Source: Hymenopus coronatus
Taxonomy: Eukaryota; Arthropoda; Insecta; Mantodea; Hymenopodidae
Direction of reading: 5' to 3'
DNA: 64,000 nucleotides
Assembly (NCBI GenBank): GCA_030762935.1
Contig: CM060895.1
Location: forward strand, 37,240,001 to 37,304,000
Within the stretch, counting starts at the first letter, position 1. Each line of letters begins with the position of its first letter. Positions 44,941 through 55,647 of this stretch are shown here, in pieces. The translations under genes and the position numbers were made by a program. Under the pieces are notes generated by a model. It was not told the DNA's origin and did not search any database. It worked only from the letters and a program-made list of their open reading frames with translations.

Positions 44941-45187
44941 AAAAATCTGATGTCTTCCATTCACTTGACCTTTCATCGCGCAACAAATTATTGTTAAAAA
45001 CCATATTCTTCTTTCTACTTTATGATAATCGAGATAAACATTAGCAGAAATTGTCTTAATTATTTGCTTCCTTGTAAGTACAAGGAAAATAGGGAAAACA
45101 AATCTTTTAAAAGCTTGTCATGTGGTTGGAATCAGGTTCTATGCATGGCCAGGAGTATACAACTTTCCGAGTGAGAAAAGTTTTAAA
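44941..45187 (+). mobile_element. Rep-H left-end fragment, head-to-tail with previous
   Basis: AAAAATCTGATGTCTTCCAT to GTGAGAAAAGTTTTAAAAA, ending at the S2 SINE fragment. Confidence 0.83.
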
Positions 45188-45189
45188 AA

Positions 45190-45372
45190 ATCCTTAGCAT
45201 GGCTTCTTTCGGAAGGGAAGTAAAGCCGTTGGTCCCGTGACGCAGATTTCAGCACCTAAAAGAACCCTAACCCTGATAAAGAGGTCTCTGAGCAAAATTA
45301 AGCAGTCTTTACGCCCAATATCAAATGGGATGTAGAGAACCATAGCAGTTAAGGGGCGTCCGTAAATAAAAC
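45190..45372 (+). mobile_element. SINE S2 fragment without tRNA head
   Basis: CCTTAGCATGGCTTCTTTCG to GCAGTTAAGGGGCGTCCGTA matches the body and tail of the S2 copy at 45,437-45,727 in the opposite direction. Confidence 0.8.
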
Positions 45373-45436
45373 TCCAATTCATTTTTCGCATTCTTGGAAG
45401 AACCTGAACTTAAATGTTATATACAACCGAAAAAAA

Positions 45437-45727
45437 AAAATGCATGTTTTTTATGGACGCTCTTTAACTGCTGTGGTTCTCAGCGTCCCATTCTATATTG
45501 GTCGTGAAAGACTAATTAATTTTGCTCAGAAGCTTCTCAATCAGGCTTGAGGTTCTTTTACGTGCCGTAAAGCTACGACATGGGACCAACGGCTTTACTT
45601 CCCTTCCGAAGGAAGCCAAGCTAAGGATTTTTACACCCGAAAAAATCCATCGACCTCCGCCGGGTTTGAACTCGCGACCTTGTGTATATAAAGTCAGCAT
45701 GGTAACCATTACATCACGGAAGGCGAC
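45437..45727 (-). mobile_element. tRNA-derived SINE, family S2, full length
   Basis: Minus strand: CCTTCCGTGATGTAATGGTT (A box), GGTCGCGAGTTCAAACCCGG (B box), TTGGCTTCCTTCGGAAGGGA core, tail GCAGTTAAAGAGCGTCC. ACTTAAATGTTAT/ACTTAAGTTAT at the edges may be a TSD. Confidence 0.85.
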
Positions 45728-45742
45728 TTAAGTTATGCTGTT

Positions 45743-45776
<34 letters not shown>

Positions 45777-45925
45777 CACACATTCACTCTTACTCGGAGC
45801 GTTTTCTAAAATGCTCTTTTGGATTCAGGGGTCTCGCAAAGTATATCTTCACTGATATTCCGCTATCGAATTTTTGGGTGCAATATAATACTTCCCCTAC
45901 TTACTTGACGTAGTGGAGAAAGTAA
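45728..45925 (+). mobile_element. Rep-H right-end fragment
   Basis: TTATGCTGTTCACACACACA, (CA)n, CGAATTTTTGGGTGCAATAT, hairpin lost, TGGAGAAAGTAAT. Confidence 0.78.
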
Positions 45926-46440
45926 TAAGTTACAAGATAGGACAAATTCAAAGAACGTAAAGCCTGAAGGCATGTTTCGCGAATAACGAAAGGACATAAT
46001 AAAAGGCTCATCTTCAGAAAGATTAATTATTACTGGCAAGACCAGAGGTCTTCGCGTTTCAGTCCTTTGTGGAGGGAAGGGAATTAATAGGCCACCCCAG
46101 TAAAGTGCTTTACGAAACAACAATAAAAGAAGAGACGGTAAAAATGGAGTTGGGGAACGGCTAAGAAGCTGTAACCGTTTAATCCGAACTTTACGCTAAA
46201 AAATACGACGGAATTTGATCGCGGTTCAGGTCTGTTTAATTGGCTCATAAAGCCAAAGAAAAAAATCAGTGGCGGTTTTTGTTGCCGGTACTTAGCTATT
46301 CTGACACAAAAAACTCTGTGATCGAGTTTGTTTTGAGTTCTGTAATTCTTATTTCTTGTAAAACTTAAGTTATGTTATGCTTTAATATAGATACGGAAAT
46401 TATTGTATTGTGAGTACAGATAGAGGAATTTTGTATAAAA
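45926..46440. other. Interval without a recognised feature
   Basis: An 86-codon minus frame (45,863-46,123) runs into Rep-H and has no motif. Nothing else recognised. Confidence 0.4.
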
Positions 46441-46588
46441 AAAATTATGTGTTCCAGTCACATGAGTTTCTCTATATCTTTGTAACAAATTACTGTTAAT
46501 AAGTTTATTCTTCTATTTCTTCATGCTAATTGATATAAACATTAGCACAGATGGTCTTATTACTTGGTTCCTTATAAGTAGAAGGGAA
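46441..46588 (+). mobile_element. Older Rep-H copy, left end, split
   Basis: AATTATGTGTTCCAGTCACA to TTATAAGTAGAAGGGAAA. It resumes at 47,399. Confidence 0.8.
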
Positions 46589-47398
46589 AAAATTTGATAT
46601 GTTCCATTCACATGACTTTCTCTATATCACTGCAACAAATTATTCTATTTACATCATCTAATGGAGCAAAAATTAGCAGAAATAGTCTTATTACTTACTT
46701 CCTTGTTAGTAGAAGCGAAATAAGGGAGTACCATAGGTTAAAGTGATAGTCAAAAGCTGGTTGCTCTGCGACTGAAGTTCCTTTGTTTGTATGGACACGA
46801 GTTCACAAAGTCCTGTGTGAGAAAAGTATAAGTCTTTATAGCTGAAAAAAAAAAAACAAGGAATATCTTAAAAAAAAAAAAAAATCAACTCCACGAAATA
46901 AATGTACATAACATAAATTGTGTGTTTTAACGTGCTCTACATTTATTGTATGGTAAGTTTTTGTCCACCTCTTCCGGTTTAGCATTTATGCAAAATTACG
47001 TAAAATTCATCCAGAATAAAGTAGTCTTCAAAGGCTATTCCCAGAAAATTCAAGATATACATTTTATTTTTTAGGTAAATACCGTTAATATACGATATTT
47101 TAATCAAAATCGTTACAGCCATTTATGGGAAAATCAAAATTTTCGAAAAAAGGTCCATGAAGGATAGTTGGGGGTATGGGATTTTCTTGAAAATCTTCGT
47201 GTGGCATCTTTGGAAGATACCAAATCGTTTTTAGCTATGCTGCCTACAGACACACATACACACACACACGGACATTTTTCTAAAAATGTTTTTTTTTTTG
47301 ATTCGGGAGGTCCTAAAGCATGTATTTCCGGTGAAATCTCGATATCGAATACCTTCTCTATACACTATGTACATAGTGCGTGTAGAGAAAGTAAAAAG
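46589..47398 (+). mobile_element. Rep-H copy, complete, nested
   Basis: AATTTGATATGTTCCATTCA to hairpin CACTATGTACATAGTGCGTG and AGAGAAAGTAAAAAG. The core is near consensus. Confidence 0.87.
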
Positions 47399-47957
47399 GC
47401 AACACACGAAAGTCAAATGTTTTAAAATGTGATTGCTAGGGGATTGACATCAGTTTCTTGGCGTGGCCAGGAGTTCCCGTATGAAAATAGGTATTTTAAA
47501 CATAAGACCAATAACAAGGAATATCTCGAAAACGTCAAATCCACGAAAAATGTATATGACATAAATTGTGTATTTCAAGGAGATCTACTACATTTTTTGC
47601 GCGGTAAGTTTTTGTTTGCGGTTTATGCAAAATTCAGCAAGAATGAAGAGGTCTTCAGGGGTAATTCCCAGAAAATTCAAGATATGCATTTCGTGTGTCA
47701 TAAACCTACCTTAAGCATGTGGTGTTTTAATGAAAATCGTTAGAGCCATTTTCATAAAATCAACATTTTCGAAAAATGAACTATGTAAAGGTTAATATAG
47801 GAAGGGAATTTTCCTGAAATCCTCCGCGTCGCATTCTTGACAGATGCTGAACCTAAATACCAAGTTTGGTATCCATCCGGTTTTTCGTTTTTGGGTTATC
47901 TTGTTGAAACCCAGGGACAGACGGACACAAAAGAACGTTTATATAAGATTTTAGGTA
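47399..47957 (+). mobile_element. Older Rep-H copy, continuation
   Basis: GTCAAATGTTTTAAAATGTG continues the copy left at 46,588 and runs to GGGACAGACGGACACAAAAG. It is cut again by a minus-strand copy and ends at 48,800-48,856. Confidence 0.78.
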
Positions 47958-48799
47958 TTTTTTTCTTTCCCCAGTACGTAAGTATGTTGTACATAGAAGG
48001 GAGAAGGTACTGCTTTCGACCCTAAAATCGATACCGAGATCTCACCGTAAATATATGTTTTGAGACCTCTAAAATCAAAAATACACACACTGTGTGTGTC
48101 TGTAGAACTGCATAAACTCAAAAAGAAAAGTCTGTTAAATACCAAACTTGATATTTAAATTTAGTGTCTCCCATGGATGCGTCACGAAAATTTTCACGAA
48201 ATTTCTTGAACTCCCCTTTATATGCGAAATGTTTCGAAAATTTTGGATCTAACTTTTTTTGTTGTTTTTTTGTTGTTTTTTTTTTATTAAAATGCCGCAT
48301 GTTAAGATTACATGACAAATAAAATGCATATTCTGAATTTCCTGAGAATAGCCTTTGATGTACTCTTCATTCTGAATTACTTTTGTAAAACTGGTAAACA
48401 GTAAGAGAGAGAGAGCTCACTATGCAAAAAAAAAAAAAATTATAGCTCGTCAAAAAACACAATTTATGTCATTATATAATTTCCTTTTTTTTTTTTTTTT
48501 TTTTTTTTTTTGTGGAGCTGTTTCCGAGATATTCCTTGTTATTAATTTCAGTTTAAAAATGCTGATACTTTTCTCAGACAGTAAGTCTCCGTTTTTTTTT
48601 TTGTTTGTTTTTTTATACTCTTGGCCATGCAAAGAAGAGAATTTCAGTAATAACTGCTTCTACTACTTTTAAGGAACTAAGTAATAAGAACATTCTGTTA
48701 ATCCTTATCTCGGTTAGATGGAATAGAAAGAAGAAGAACCTTTTGCAAGAAATTTGTTTGTGACATGCCTAGAGAAAGACATTGAATGGAACATTGTAT
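47958..48799 (-). mobile_element. Rep-H copy, diverged, nested
   Basis: Worn hairpin AAGTATGTTGTACATAGAAG, GATCTCACCGTAAATATATG, core with long T-runs, AGAGAAAGACATTGAATGG. Confidence 0.78.
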
Positions 48800-48856
48800 G
48801 CATTACAATATCTTCTCTGTACACTATATGCATAGTACTTGTAGAGAAGGTTAATA
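48800..48856 (+). mobile_element. Rep-H right-end fragment
   Basis: GCATTACAATATCTTCTCTG, hairpin CACTATATGCATAGTACTTG, TAGAGAAGG. It fits as the tail of the copy interrupted at 47,957. Confidence 0.75.
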
Positions 48857-49388
48857 AAAGGTAGAAACATTTACTGTTCTTTTTTTATTTCACATCGCTT
48901 TAAGTCCTATCACAACAGATCTGTTCGGTAGTATACCTTGTTGTCGGTATGTGTAAGTAGCCTTTGAGGACTGTCCCTGTACCATACCATTTTCGCTCCA
49001 TGCCAAGCTCTGATCGAAACTGGTAACAATAAATGTGCTTCTTACTAAATTTAAGGAAAATTTATTGTTCAATACTTTTTAATACAAATCAAATGTTAAA
49101 TTGACTATAACACTGAGCATAAATGGAGATGGTGATAGGGTGCCACAATCTGACTGTTTTCAGCATCTGTAGTCAGAATGGCGCGTAAAGCCAGACTTCA
49201 CGACTTCTAGTCTGTTTCTATTATCCGTAGTGAGATGGTAGAGTTCGGCCAGCCCTTCGAGGCCACATCTCCACATCCACACTACTTTGCTCCACGACAA
49301 GCAGATAGTGTCAATGTGTAATTTTAGTCTGGGTGTTTTGACTTTCTGTGGATAGATGGCAGTGCAGTGGCTGTTAATATCTATTCTC
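48857..49388. other. Interval without a recognised feature
   Basis: No repeat copy or gene recognised. A T-run follows at 49,391-49,409. Confidence 0.4.
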
Positions 49389-49440
49389 CGTTTTTTTTTT
49401 TTTTTTTTTCACTTGTTTTGCAACGAAGGAGGAATTTTGG

Positions 49441-49690
49441 ATCGTGGTATTAGGTTTATAAGGTTCCTTCGGAAGGGAAAGTATAGCCGGTAGTTCCGTG
49501 TAATGTTTATTTGCACGATAAACAACCTTGAAAGAAAAAGGTTCCTGAGCAAACTTTTCCGCATTTGGCATCCGCAAGTCTTGATGTCGTCTTTCAGTGC
49601 CATCTGTGGCCAGCATAGCGGCGAACTCACGAACTAGAAATTCAAATCCGATCATGGAAATTTCAAAATGATATCTAAGCTCCATTTAAG
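49441..49690 (+). mobile_element. SINE S2 fragment
   Basis: GTTCCTTCGGAAGGGAAAGT and the 3' part GCCAGCATAGCGGCGAACTC, shared with the copy at 1,941-2,323. The tRNA head is missing. Confidence 0.78.
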
Positions 49691-49697
49691 AGATACA

Positions 49698-49700
49698 GGA

Positions 49701-49757
<57 letters not shown>
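49698..49757. repeat. (AAT)n microsatellite
   Basis: About 20 uninterrupted ATA/AAT units between two SINEs. Confidence 0.95.
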
Positions 49758-49759
<2 letters not shown>

Positions 49760-49760
49760 C

Positions 49761-50002
49761 CCTACAGGTCGCGCCGTGGTCGGGTGGTCAGACCACTCGC
49801 CTCTCACCTAGACGGCCTGGGTTCGATCCCAAGCGACCGCATGTGAGATTTGTGGTGCACAAAGCGGCACAGAGGTGGGTTTTCTCTGGCTTCTCCAGTT
49901 TTCCCCACCATCACATTCTACCGGTGTTCCATCATGTATAATCAGTGTCATCGCCTGCGGTTCCATAGCTGTAGAAGCGGGCGTTAAACACTATCCAAAA
50001 AG
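49761..50002 (+). mobile_element. tRNA-derived SINE, family S3, full length with 12-bp TSD
   Basis: GCGCCGTGGTCGGGTGGTCA, CTGGGTTCGATCCCAAGCGA (B box), AGCGGCACAGAGGTGGG, tail GGGCGTTAAACACTATCC. Exact AATAATAATACC at 49,749-49,760 and 50,003-50,014, so it jumped into the border of the (AAT)n tract. Confidence 0.9.
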
Positions 50003-50014
50003 AATAATAATACC

Positions 50015-52290
50015 ACTATCCCCCACCACCTGCACTACCACTACCACCACCGCCAATATCACTACCATTGCAACCACCAGCACAACTGCTATTACCACTA
50101 CCACCACCACTACTGCCACCAGTACTCCAATACTACCACCACTTCCGCTAGCACCACTACCACCATTGCCACCACTACCACCACCACTTCCGCTAACAAC
50201 ACCACCATCACCACTACCATTACCGCCACCACCATTGCCACCACTATCATCACCACCACTACCACCAGCACCATTGCCACCACTACCACAACCACTTCCG
50301 CTAGCACCACTACCACTACCACCACTACCATCACAACTACCACAACCACCCTTATTACCACCACTACTAACACTACCACTACCACTACCACCCTTAAAAC
50401 CATCACTACTAACACTACCACCACACCACTACCAATACCACCATTACCACCACTACTAACACTACCACTACCACTATCACCACCACTATCTCCACTACCA
50501 CTACCACCACTAACACTACCACTATCATCACTACTACCACCACCATTACCACCACTACTAACACTACCACTATCACCACCACTATCTCCACTACCACTAC
50601 CACCAACACCACCACTACCATCACTACTACCACTACCACCATTACTACCACTACTAACACTACCACTACCACCCCACAACCATTAGCACCCCTATCTACT
50701 CTACTACTACCACTACCACCACCATTACCATCTCCAATACTACCACTAACACCACCACTACTACCACTACCGCTCCACCAACATTAGCACCCCTACCTAC
50801 TCTACTACTACCACCACCATTGCCACCACTACCACCACCACTTCCGCTAGCACCACTACCTCCACCACCCTTATTACCACCACTACTAACACTACCACTA
50901 CCACCCTTATTACCATCACTACTAACACTACCACCACCACTATCACTACCACCATTACCACCACCATTACCACCACTACTAACACTACCACTACCACTAC
51001 CACCCTTATTACCATCACTAGTAACACTACCACCACCACTACCACCATTACCACCACTATTACCACCAATAGTAACACTACCACTACCACTATCACCACT
51101 ACCACTACCACCACCAACACTACCACTACTAACACTACCACTACCATCACTACTACCACTACCACCATCATTACCACCACTATTAACACTACCACTACCA
51201 CCACCACTATCTCCACTACCACTACCACCAACACCACCACTAACATCACTACTAACATCACTACTACCACTACCACCACTACTAAAACTACCACTACCAC
51301 CACCACTACCACTACCACCCCACCATCATTAGCCCCCCTACCTACTCTACTACTACCACTACCATCACCATTAACACCTCCAATACCACCACTACTACCA
51401 CTACCGCCCCACCACCATTAGCACCCCTACCTACTCTACTACTACCACTACCACCACCATTACCACCACTAACACCACCACCACTACCACTACCGCCGCC
51501 ACCATTGCCACCTCTACTAACACTACTACCACAACTACCACCATTGCCACCACTACCATCACTACTACCACTACCACCACCATTACCACTACTACTAACA
51601 CTACCACCACCATTACCACTACCATTACCACCTCCAATACCACCACTACCACTACCACCACCATTACCACCACTACTAAAACTACCACTACCACTACCAC
51701 CCCACCACCATTAGCCCCCCTACCTACTCTACTACTACCACTACCATCACCATTAACACCTCCAATACCACCACTACTACACTACCGCCCCACCACCATT
51801 AGTACCCCTATCTACTCTACTACTACCACTACCACCACCATTACCACCACTAACACCACCACCACTACCACTACCGCCGCCACCATTGCCACCTCTACTA
51901 ACACTACTACCACAACTACCACCATTGCCACCACTACCATCACTACTACCACTACCACCACCATTACCACTACTACTAACACTACCACCACCATTACCAC
52001 TACCATTACCACCTCCAATACCACCACTAACACCACCATTACCTCTACCGCCACCACCATTGCCACCTCTACTAACACTACTACCACTATCACCACCATT
52101 GTCACCACTACCATCACTACTAACACTACCACCACAATTACCACTACCATTACCACCTCCAATACCACCACTAACACCACCACCACTACCACTACTGCCG
52201 CCACCATTACCACCACTACCATCACCACTACCACCCCTTCCTACACCACTACTACTCCTACTCCTGCTCCTACTGCTGCTACAGCTACTT
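50015..52290. repeat. (ACC/ACT)n satellite with higher-order units
   Basis: About 2.3 kb of ACC, ACT, ACA and ATT triplets. Landmark CCTACCTACTCTACTACTAC recurs (about 50,688; 50,793; 51,337; 51,426; 51,717; 51,807), and 51,331-51,709 is nearly repeated from 51,711 at a period of about 380-384 bp. Poly-Pro/Leu, poly-Thr and poly-Val frames on both strands shift phase within it and are not genes. Confidence 0.92.
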
Positions 52291-52344
52291 CTACTGCATA
52301 GCCAATCAGGAACTTACCTTGGCGACTGTGGGAAACTATGAAAA

Positions 52345-52440
52345 TACCTAGCCAGATTGGTTGGCCCTTCTGGGTTTGAACCCGGGAACTCCCGAACGCG
52401 TACCTCAGCCTTTACAACCTGAACCATTCCGCTCGTTGAA
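52345..52440 (-). mobile_element. tRNA-like sequence, probable SINE head (S8)
   Basis: Minus strand: GAGCGGAATGGTTCAGGTTG (A-box-like) and TTCCCGGGTTCAAACCCAGA (T arm/B box). No full cloverleaf acceptor stem, so not a functional tRNA. Confidence 0.5.
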
Positions 52441-52919
52441 TTACTGTCCTTAATTTTGATTTAGAAGAATTCTCAGCTATATAAATGCCGTCAGCAACGA
52501 TCCGCCACTGAAGCGTGTACTCTTAAGCTGATGCTGACTTCAGGTCAATCATACTAAAGAGGAAAGGAACCCTGCACAGGATTTTTATGGTTTAATATAA
52601 CTCAGGGCAAAGTTATAGGGGCAAGCTAGATGGGCGAATTTCCTTAAATTAACGAGCAATTTGGGCACATTTCGCTTTACTTTATTATCGTCGTGACGGG
52701 TATTGTCGCAGCGATTGGGATTAGAGATCACAGAGGTCAGGATTTTCCCGGTAGCCATTTGCACCTTCACACACATGGGTGGTCCGCGGCATCCTTTTGA
52801 GCCCTTCAGCAGCGGATTAAAAGTAACTGTCTCTCCGACAGGTTGCAAATTAACTGATTTAATAAAATATCGTAAGCTAAGATTTCCTTTTTTCTGTCTC
52901 GCGTTAATTTCGTTACGGC
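52441..52919. other. Interval without a recognised gene
   Basis: Frames of 109-139 codons on both strands overlap each other and run into Rep-H; no family motif. Confidence 0.35.
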
Positions 52920-53757
52920 TTTTTACTTTCTCTATACGAACTATGTACATAGTGTATAGAGAAGGTATTGTATTGCACGCAAAAATTCCATACCGAGATT
53001 TCACCGGAAATACAAGTTTTGAGACTCCCTGAATTCAAAAAAAGGCATTTTTAGAAAAATGTATGTCTGTCTGTCTGTGTATGTGTCTGTGGACAACATA
53101 GCTCAAAAACGAAAAGACCATTAAAGCCCAAACTTGGTATTTAAGTTTGGTATCTTCCAAGGATGCGACACGAAGATTTTCAAGAAAATCCCCCCACCCT
53201 CAACTACCCTTTACATGGAAAAAATTACGATTTTGATTAAAACATCGTATATTAAAGATATTTACCTCACAAATAAAATGTATATCTTGAATTTTCTGGG
53301 AATAGCCTTCTAAGACTACTTTATTTTGGACAAATTTTACGGAATTGTACATAACTGCTAAACCGTAAGAGATGGACAAAAATTTTCTTCACAGAAAATG
53401 TAGTTCACGATAAAACACATAATTTATGTCATATACATTTTTTTCGTGGAGTTACTCGTTTTTAAAATATTCCTGGTTTTTTGTTTCAGCTTTGAAAAAC
53501 TTATACTTTTCTCATACAGGAATTTGTTAACTCCCGTCCATACAAAGGAACTTCAGTTACATAGCAACCAGCTTGTGGCTAACTTTTAACATATGGTACT
53601 CCCTTATTTCGCTTCTACTTACAAGGAAGCAAGTAATAAAACTATTTCGGTTAATTTTTCTCCATCAGCATGAAATAAATAGAATCATAACCTTTTCAAT
53701 TACAATTTGTTGCAGAGATGTAGAGAAAGTCATGTGAATAGAACACATAAGATTTTT
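52920..53757 (-). mobile_element. Rep-H copy, near complete
   Basis: TTTTTACTTTCTCTATACGA, hairpin, TGTCTGTCTGTCTGTGTATG microsatellite (GTCY type), core missing about 30 bp at 53,221, AGAGAAAGTCATGTGAATAG. Confidence 0.9.
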
Positions 53758-53818
53758 CTAGGAATGCGTTTTACCCCAAGAATGTGATGTCAAGCTTTCA
53801 CCCGAAATTCGGGTTCTG

Positions 53819-53822
<4 letters not shown>
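53758..53822 (-). mobile_element. Rep-H fragment, very old
   Basis: CCCAAGAATGTGATGTCAAG and TTTCACCCGAAATTCGGG align to the segment next to the hairpin. Confidence 0.5.
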
Positions 53823-53849
<27 letters not shown>

Positions 53850-54092
53850 AGCTTAACGTCCATTATCCTGGTTGGTCATATCGGACAATAATTTAATGAA
53901 ATTGATGATATGATGCTCAAATGATATCAGGCTCCATGGAGCTTAAAGTTACTCGACATTCTTCTTCTCAGGATAAGGAAAAACCCCGAAAAAAACCTTA
54001 TTCGGGTAACTCACCTTAAGTGAGATTCGAACTCACGACCTGTTGAAAGTGAGGCCGATACGCTATCAGGTGGTCACTGAGATATCTTGTGA
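53823..54092 (-). mobile_element. tRNA-derived SINE, family S7, poly(A) tail
   Basis: Minus strand: AGATATCTCAGTGACCACCT (A-box-like), GTGAGTTCGAATCTCACTTA (B box), body with GGTTTTTCCTTATCCTGAG, tail of about 27 A (plus T-run at 53,823-53,849). Confidence 0.75.
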
Positions 54093-54171
54093 CGTTTTTA
54101 AAAATGGTTCTGTGTTTTATTTAGTGTATGTATCTGTTGGGAATAAATAAAATGATAAAATGAAATTTTAT

Positions 54172-54411
54172 TTATGGGTGCTCTTTAACTGCTGCGGTTC
54201 TCAGCGTCCCATTCTATACTGGGCGTGAAAGACCGCTTAATTTTGCTCAGAGGCCTCTTTATCCGACTTGAAGTTCTTTTGCATGCCGTAAATTTACATG
54301 CCATTCTAAGGATTCTTACAACCGAAAAAAATCGATCGTCTTCCGCCGGGTTTGAACCCTAGACCTTGGGTTTATGAAGTTAGCATGGTAACCATTATAC
54401 TACGGAGTGCG
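54172..54411 (-). mobile_element. tRNA-derived SINE, family S2
   Basis: Minus strand: CTCCGTAGTATAATGGTTAC, GGTCTAGGGTTCAAACCCGG, core shortened (the TTCCTTCGGAAG block is deleted), tail GCAGTTAAAGAGCACC. Confidence 0.8.
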
Positions 54412-54687
54412 ACCTGTTTGTTGGGTATAAGTTGAGACCTAAATACATGATTCAAAAATACTTTTACATTGTTTGGGGATGAATTCCTGATATCGAAGCA
54501 AGAAAATAGGTTCATATAAATGTATGCTCTAAAACGCTGTATTTTTTTTCTCATTCCTCTGTTTCCTTTGTTTCCCCAAACTTCCTTTGATTTCCGTTTT
54601 CTGACAAATACACGTACACATTCAAAATCGCACAAACACTCATGCCCAAAGCGGGACTCGAAACCACGGTGCCCAAAGTATCTGATA
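54412..54687. other. Flank of the tRNA array
   Basis: Contains an S5 tail fragment (CATGCCCAAAGCGGGACTCG at 54,642-54,661) just before the first tRNA-like unit. Confidence 0.45.
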
Positions 54688-54757
54688 GGTTTCACTGAGA
54701 TTTGGATTTGGATCGCTGGATTCAAAGACCAGAATGTTACCATTACACCATGAATCC
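54688..54757 (-). pseudogene. tRNA-Gln-like copy 1, decayed
   Basis: 70 nt. The T-arm B box, the anticodon stem (AGACC for AGTCC on plus) and the acceptor (GGATTCA against TGAAACC) are damaged; one base is missing in the D arm. Confidence 0.85.
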
Positions 54758-54825
54758 TGTGGATATCTGCTCTCCAACATATATAATCAACATCTGCGTG
54801 ACAAGAACAGTAAAATCATAGCAGA

Positions 54826-54896
54826 GGTTCCACCGAGATTTGACCTTGGATCGCTGAATTCAAAGTCCTGAGTGCTAACCATTACACCATGAAACC
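54826..54896 (-). pseudogene. tRNA-Gln-like copy 2, decayed
   Basis: Anticodon TTG is kept, but the T loop reads GTCAAAT instead of TTCAAAT (B box lost), the anticodon stem mispairs and the acceptor is GGTTTCA against TGGAACC. Confidence 0.85.
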
Positions 54897-54964
54897 TGTG
54901 GATATCTGCTCTCCAACATATATAATCAACATCTGCGTGACAAGAACAGTAACATTATAACAGA

Positions 54965-55035
54965 GGTTCCACCGAGATTTGACCTTGGATCGCTGAATTC
55001 AAAGTCCAGAGTGCTAACCATTACACCATGAAACC
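54965..55035 (-). pseudogene. tRNA-Gln-like copy 3, decayed
   Basis: The same T-loop change (GTCAAAT) and acceptor mismatch as copy 2, so the two copies derive from one duplicated defective gene. No T4 terminator within the 3' spacer. Confidence 0.85.
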
Positions 55036-55100
55036 TGTGGATATATGCTCTCCAACATAATCAACATGCTACATGACAAGAACAGTAAAATCAAAACAGA

Positions 55101-55171
55101 GGTTCCACCGAGATTTGAACTTGGATCGCTGAATTCAAAGTCCAGAGTGCTAACCATTACACCATGAAACC
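55101..55171 (-). pseudogene. tRNA-Gln-like copy 4, decayed
   Basis: T-loop restored (TTCAAAT), but T stem CCAAG, anticodon-stem change AATTC on plus and acceptor GGTTTCA remain. Confidence 0.8.
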
Positions 55172-55240
55172 TGTGGATATCTGCTCTCGAGCATATATAA
55201 TCAACGTGCTCCTTTACTAGAACAGTAACATTATAACAGA

Positions 55241-55311
55241 GGTTCCACCGAGATTTGAACTCGGATCGCTGGATTCAAAGTCCAGAGTGCTAGACTTTAC
55301 ACCATGGAACC
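55241..55311 (-). pseudogene. tRNA-Gln-like copy 5, D-loop changed
   Basis: Acceptor, anticodon and T arms match the array consensus. The D loop reads AAAGTCTA instead of AATGGTTA, removing G18G19 and the A box. No T4 follows in the spacer. Confidence 0.8.
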
Positions 55312-55376
55312 TGTTGATATATGCTCTCCAACATAATCAACATGCTACATGACAGAAACAGTAAAATCATAACAAA

Positions 55377-55446
55377 GGTTCCACGGAGATTTGAACTCGG
55401 ATCACTAGATCCAAAGTCCAGAGTGCTAACCATTACCCATGGAGCC
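55377..55446 (-). pseudogene. tRNA-Gln-like copy 6, decayed
   Basis: 70 nt; one base lost in the D arm (ACCCAT on plus), changes in the anticodon stem and acceptor (GGCTCCA). Confidence 0.8.
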
Positions 55447-55511
55447 TGTTGATATATGCTCTCCAACATAATCAACATGCTACATGACAAGAACAGTAAA
55501 ATCATAACAGA

Positions 55512-55582
55512 TGTTCCACGGAGATTTGAACTCTGATCGCTGGATTCGAAGTCCAGAGTGCTAACCATTACACCATGTAACC
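55512..55582 (-). pseudogene. tRNA-like copy 7 with UCG (Arg) anticodon
   Basis: Anticodon loop is CTTCGAA, so the triplet is TCG rather than TTG. The acceptor (GGTTACA against TGGAACA) has two mismatches and the T stem is altered, so it is probably not charged. Confidence 0.75.
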
Positions 55583-55647
55583 GGTTGATATATGTCCTCC
55601 AACATAATCAACATGCTTCATGACAAGAACAGTAAAATCATAACAGA

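Noticed and set aside
49761..49850. Functional tRNA-Leu or tRNA-Ser at SINE S3 heads
   Set aside because: The GCCGAGTGG...GGTTCGATCCC pattern resembles a class II tRNA, but there is no matching 3' acceptor strand and the head always continues into the S3 body with a TSD.
50110..52341. Long open frames of poly-Val, poly-Pro/Leu and poly-Thr, up to 194 codons
   Set aside because: They lie in a triplet satellite, are open on both strands and shift frame within the tract. Absence of stops is forced by the repeat.
52360..52437. Functional tRNA on the minus strand
   Set aside because: The T-arm motif is good but the acceptor stem and D arm do not pair. It fits a SINE head better.
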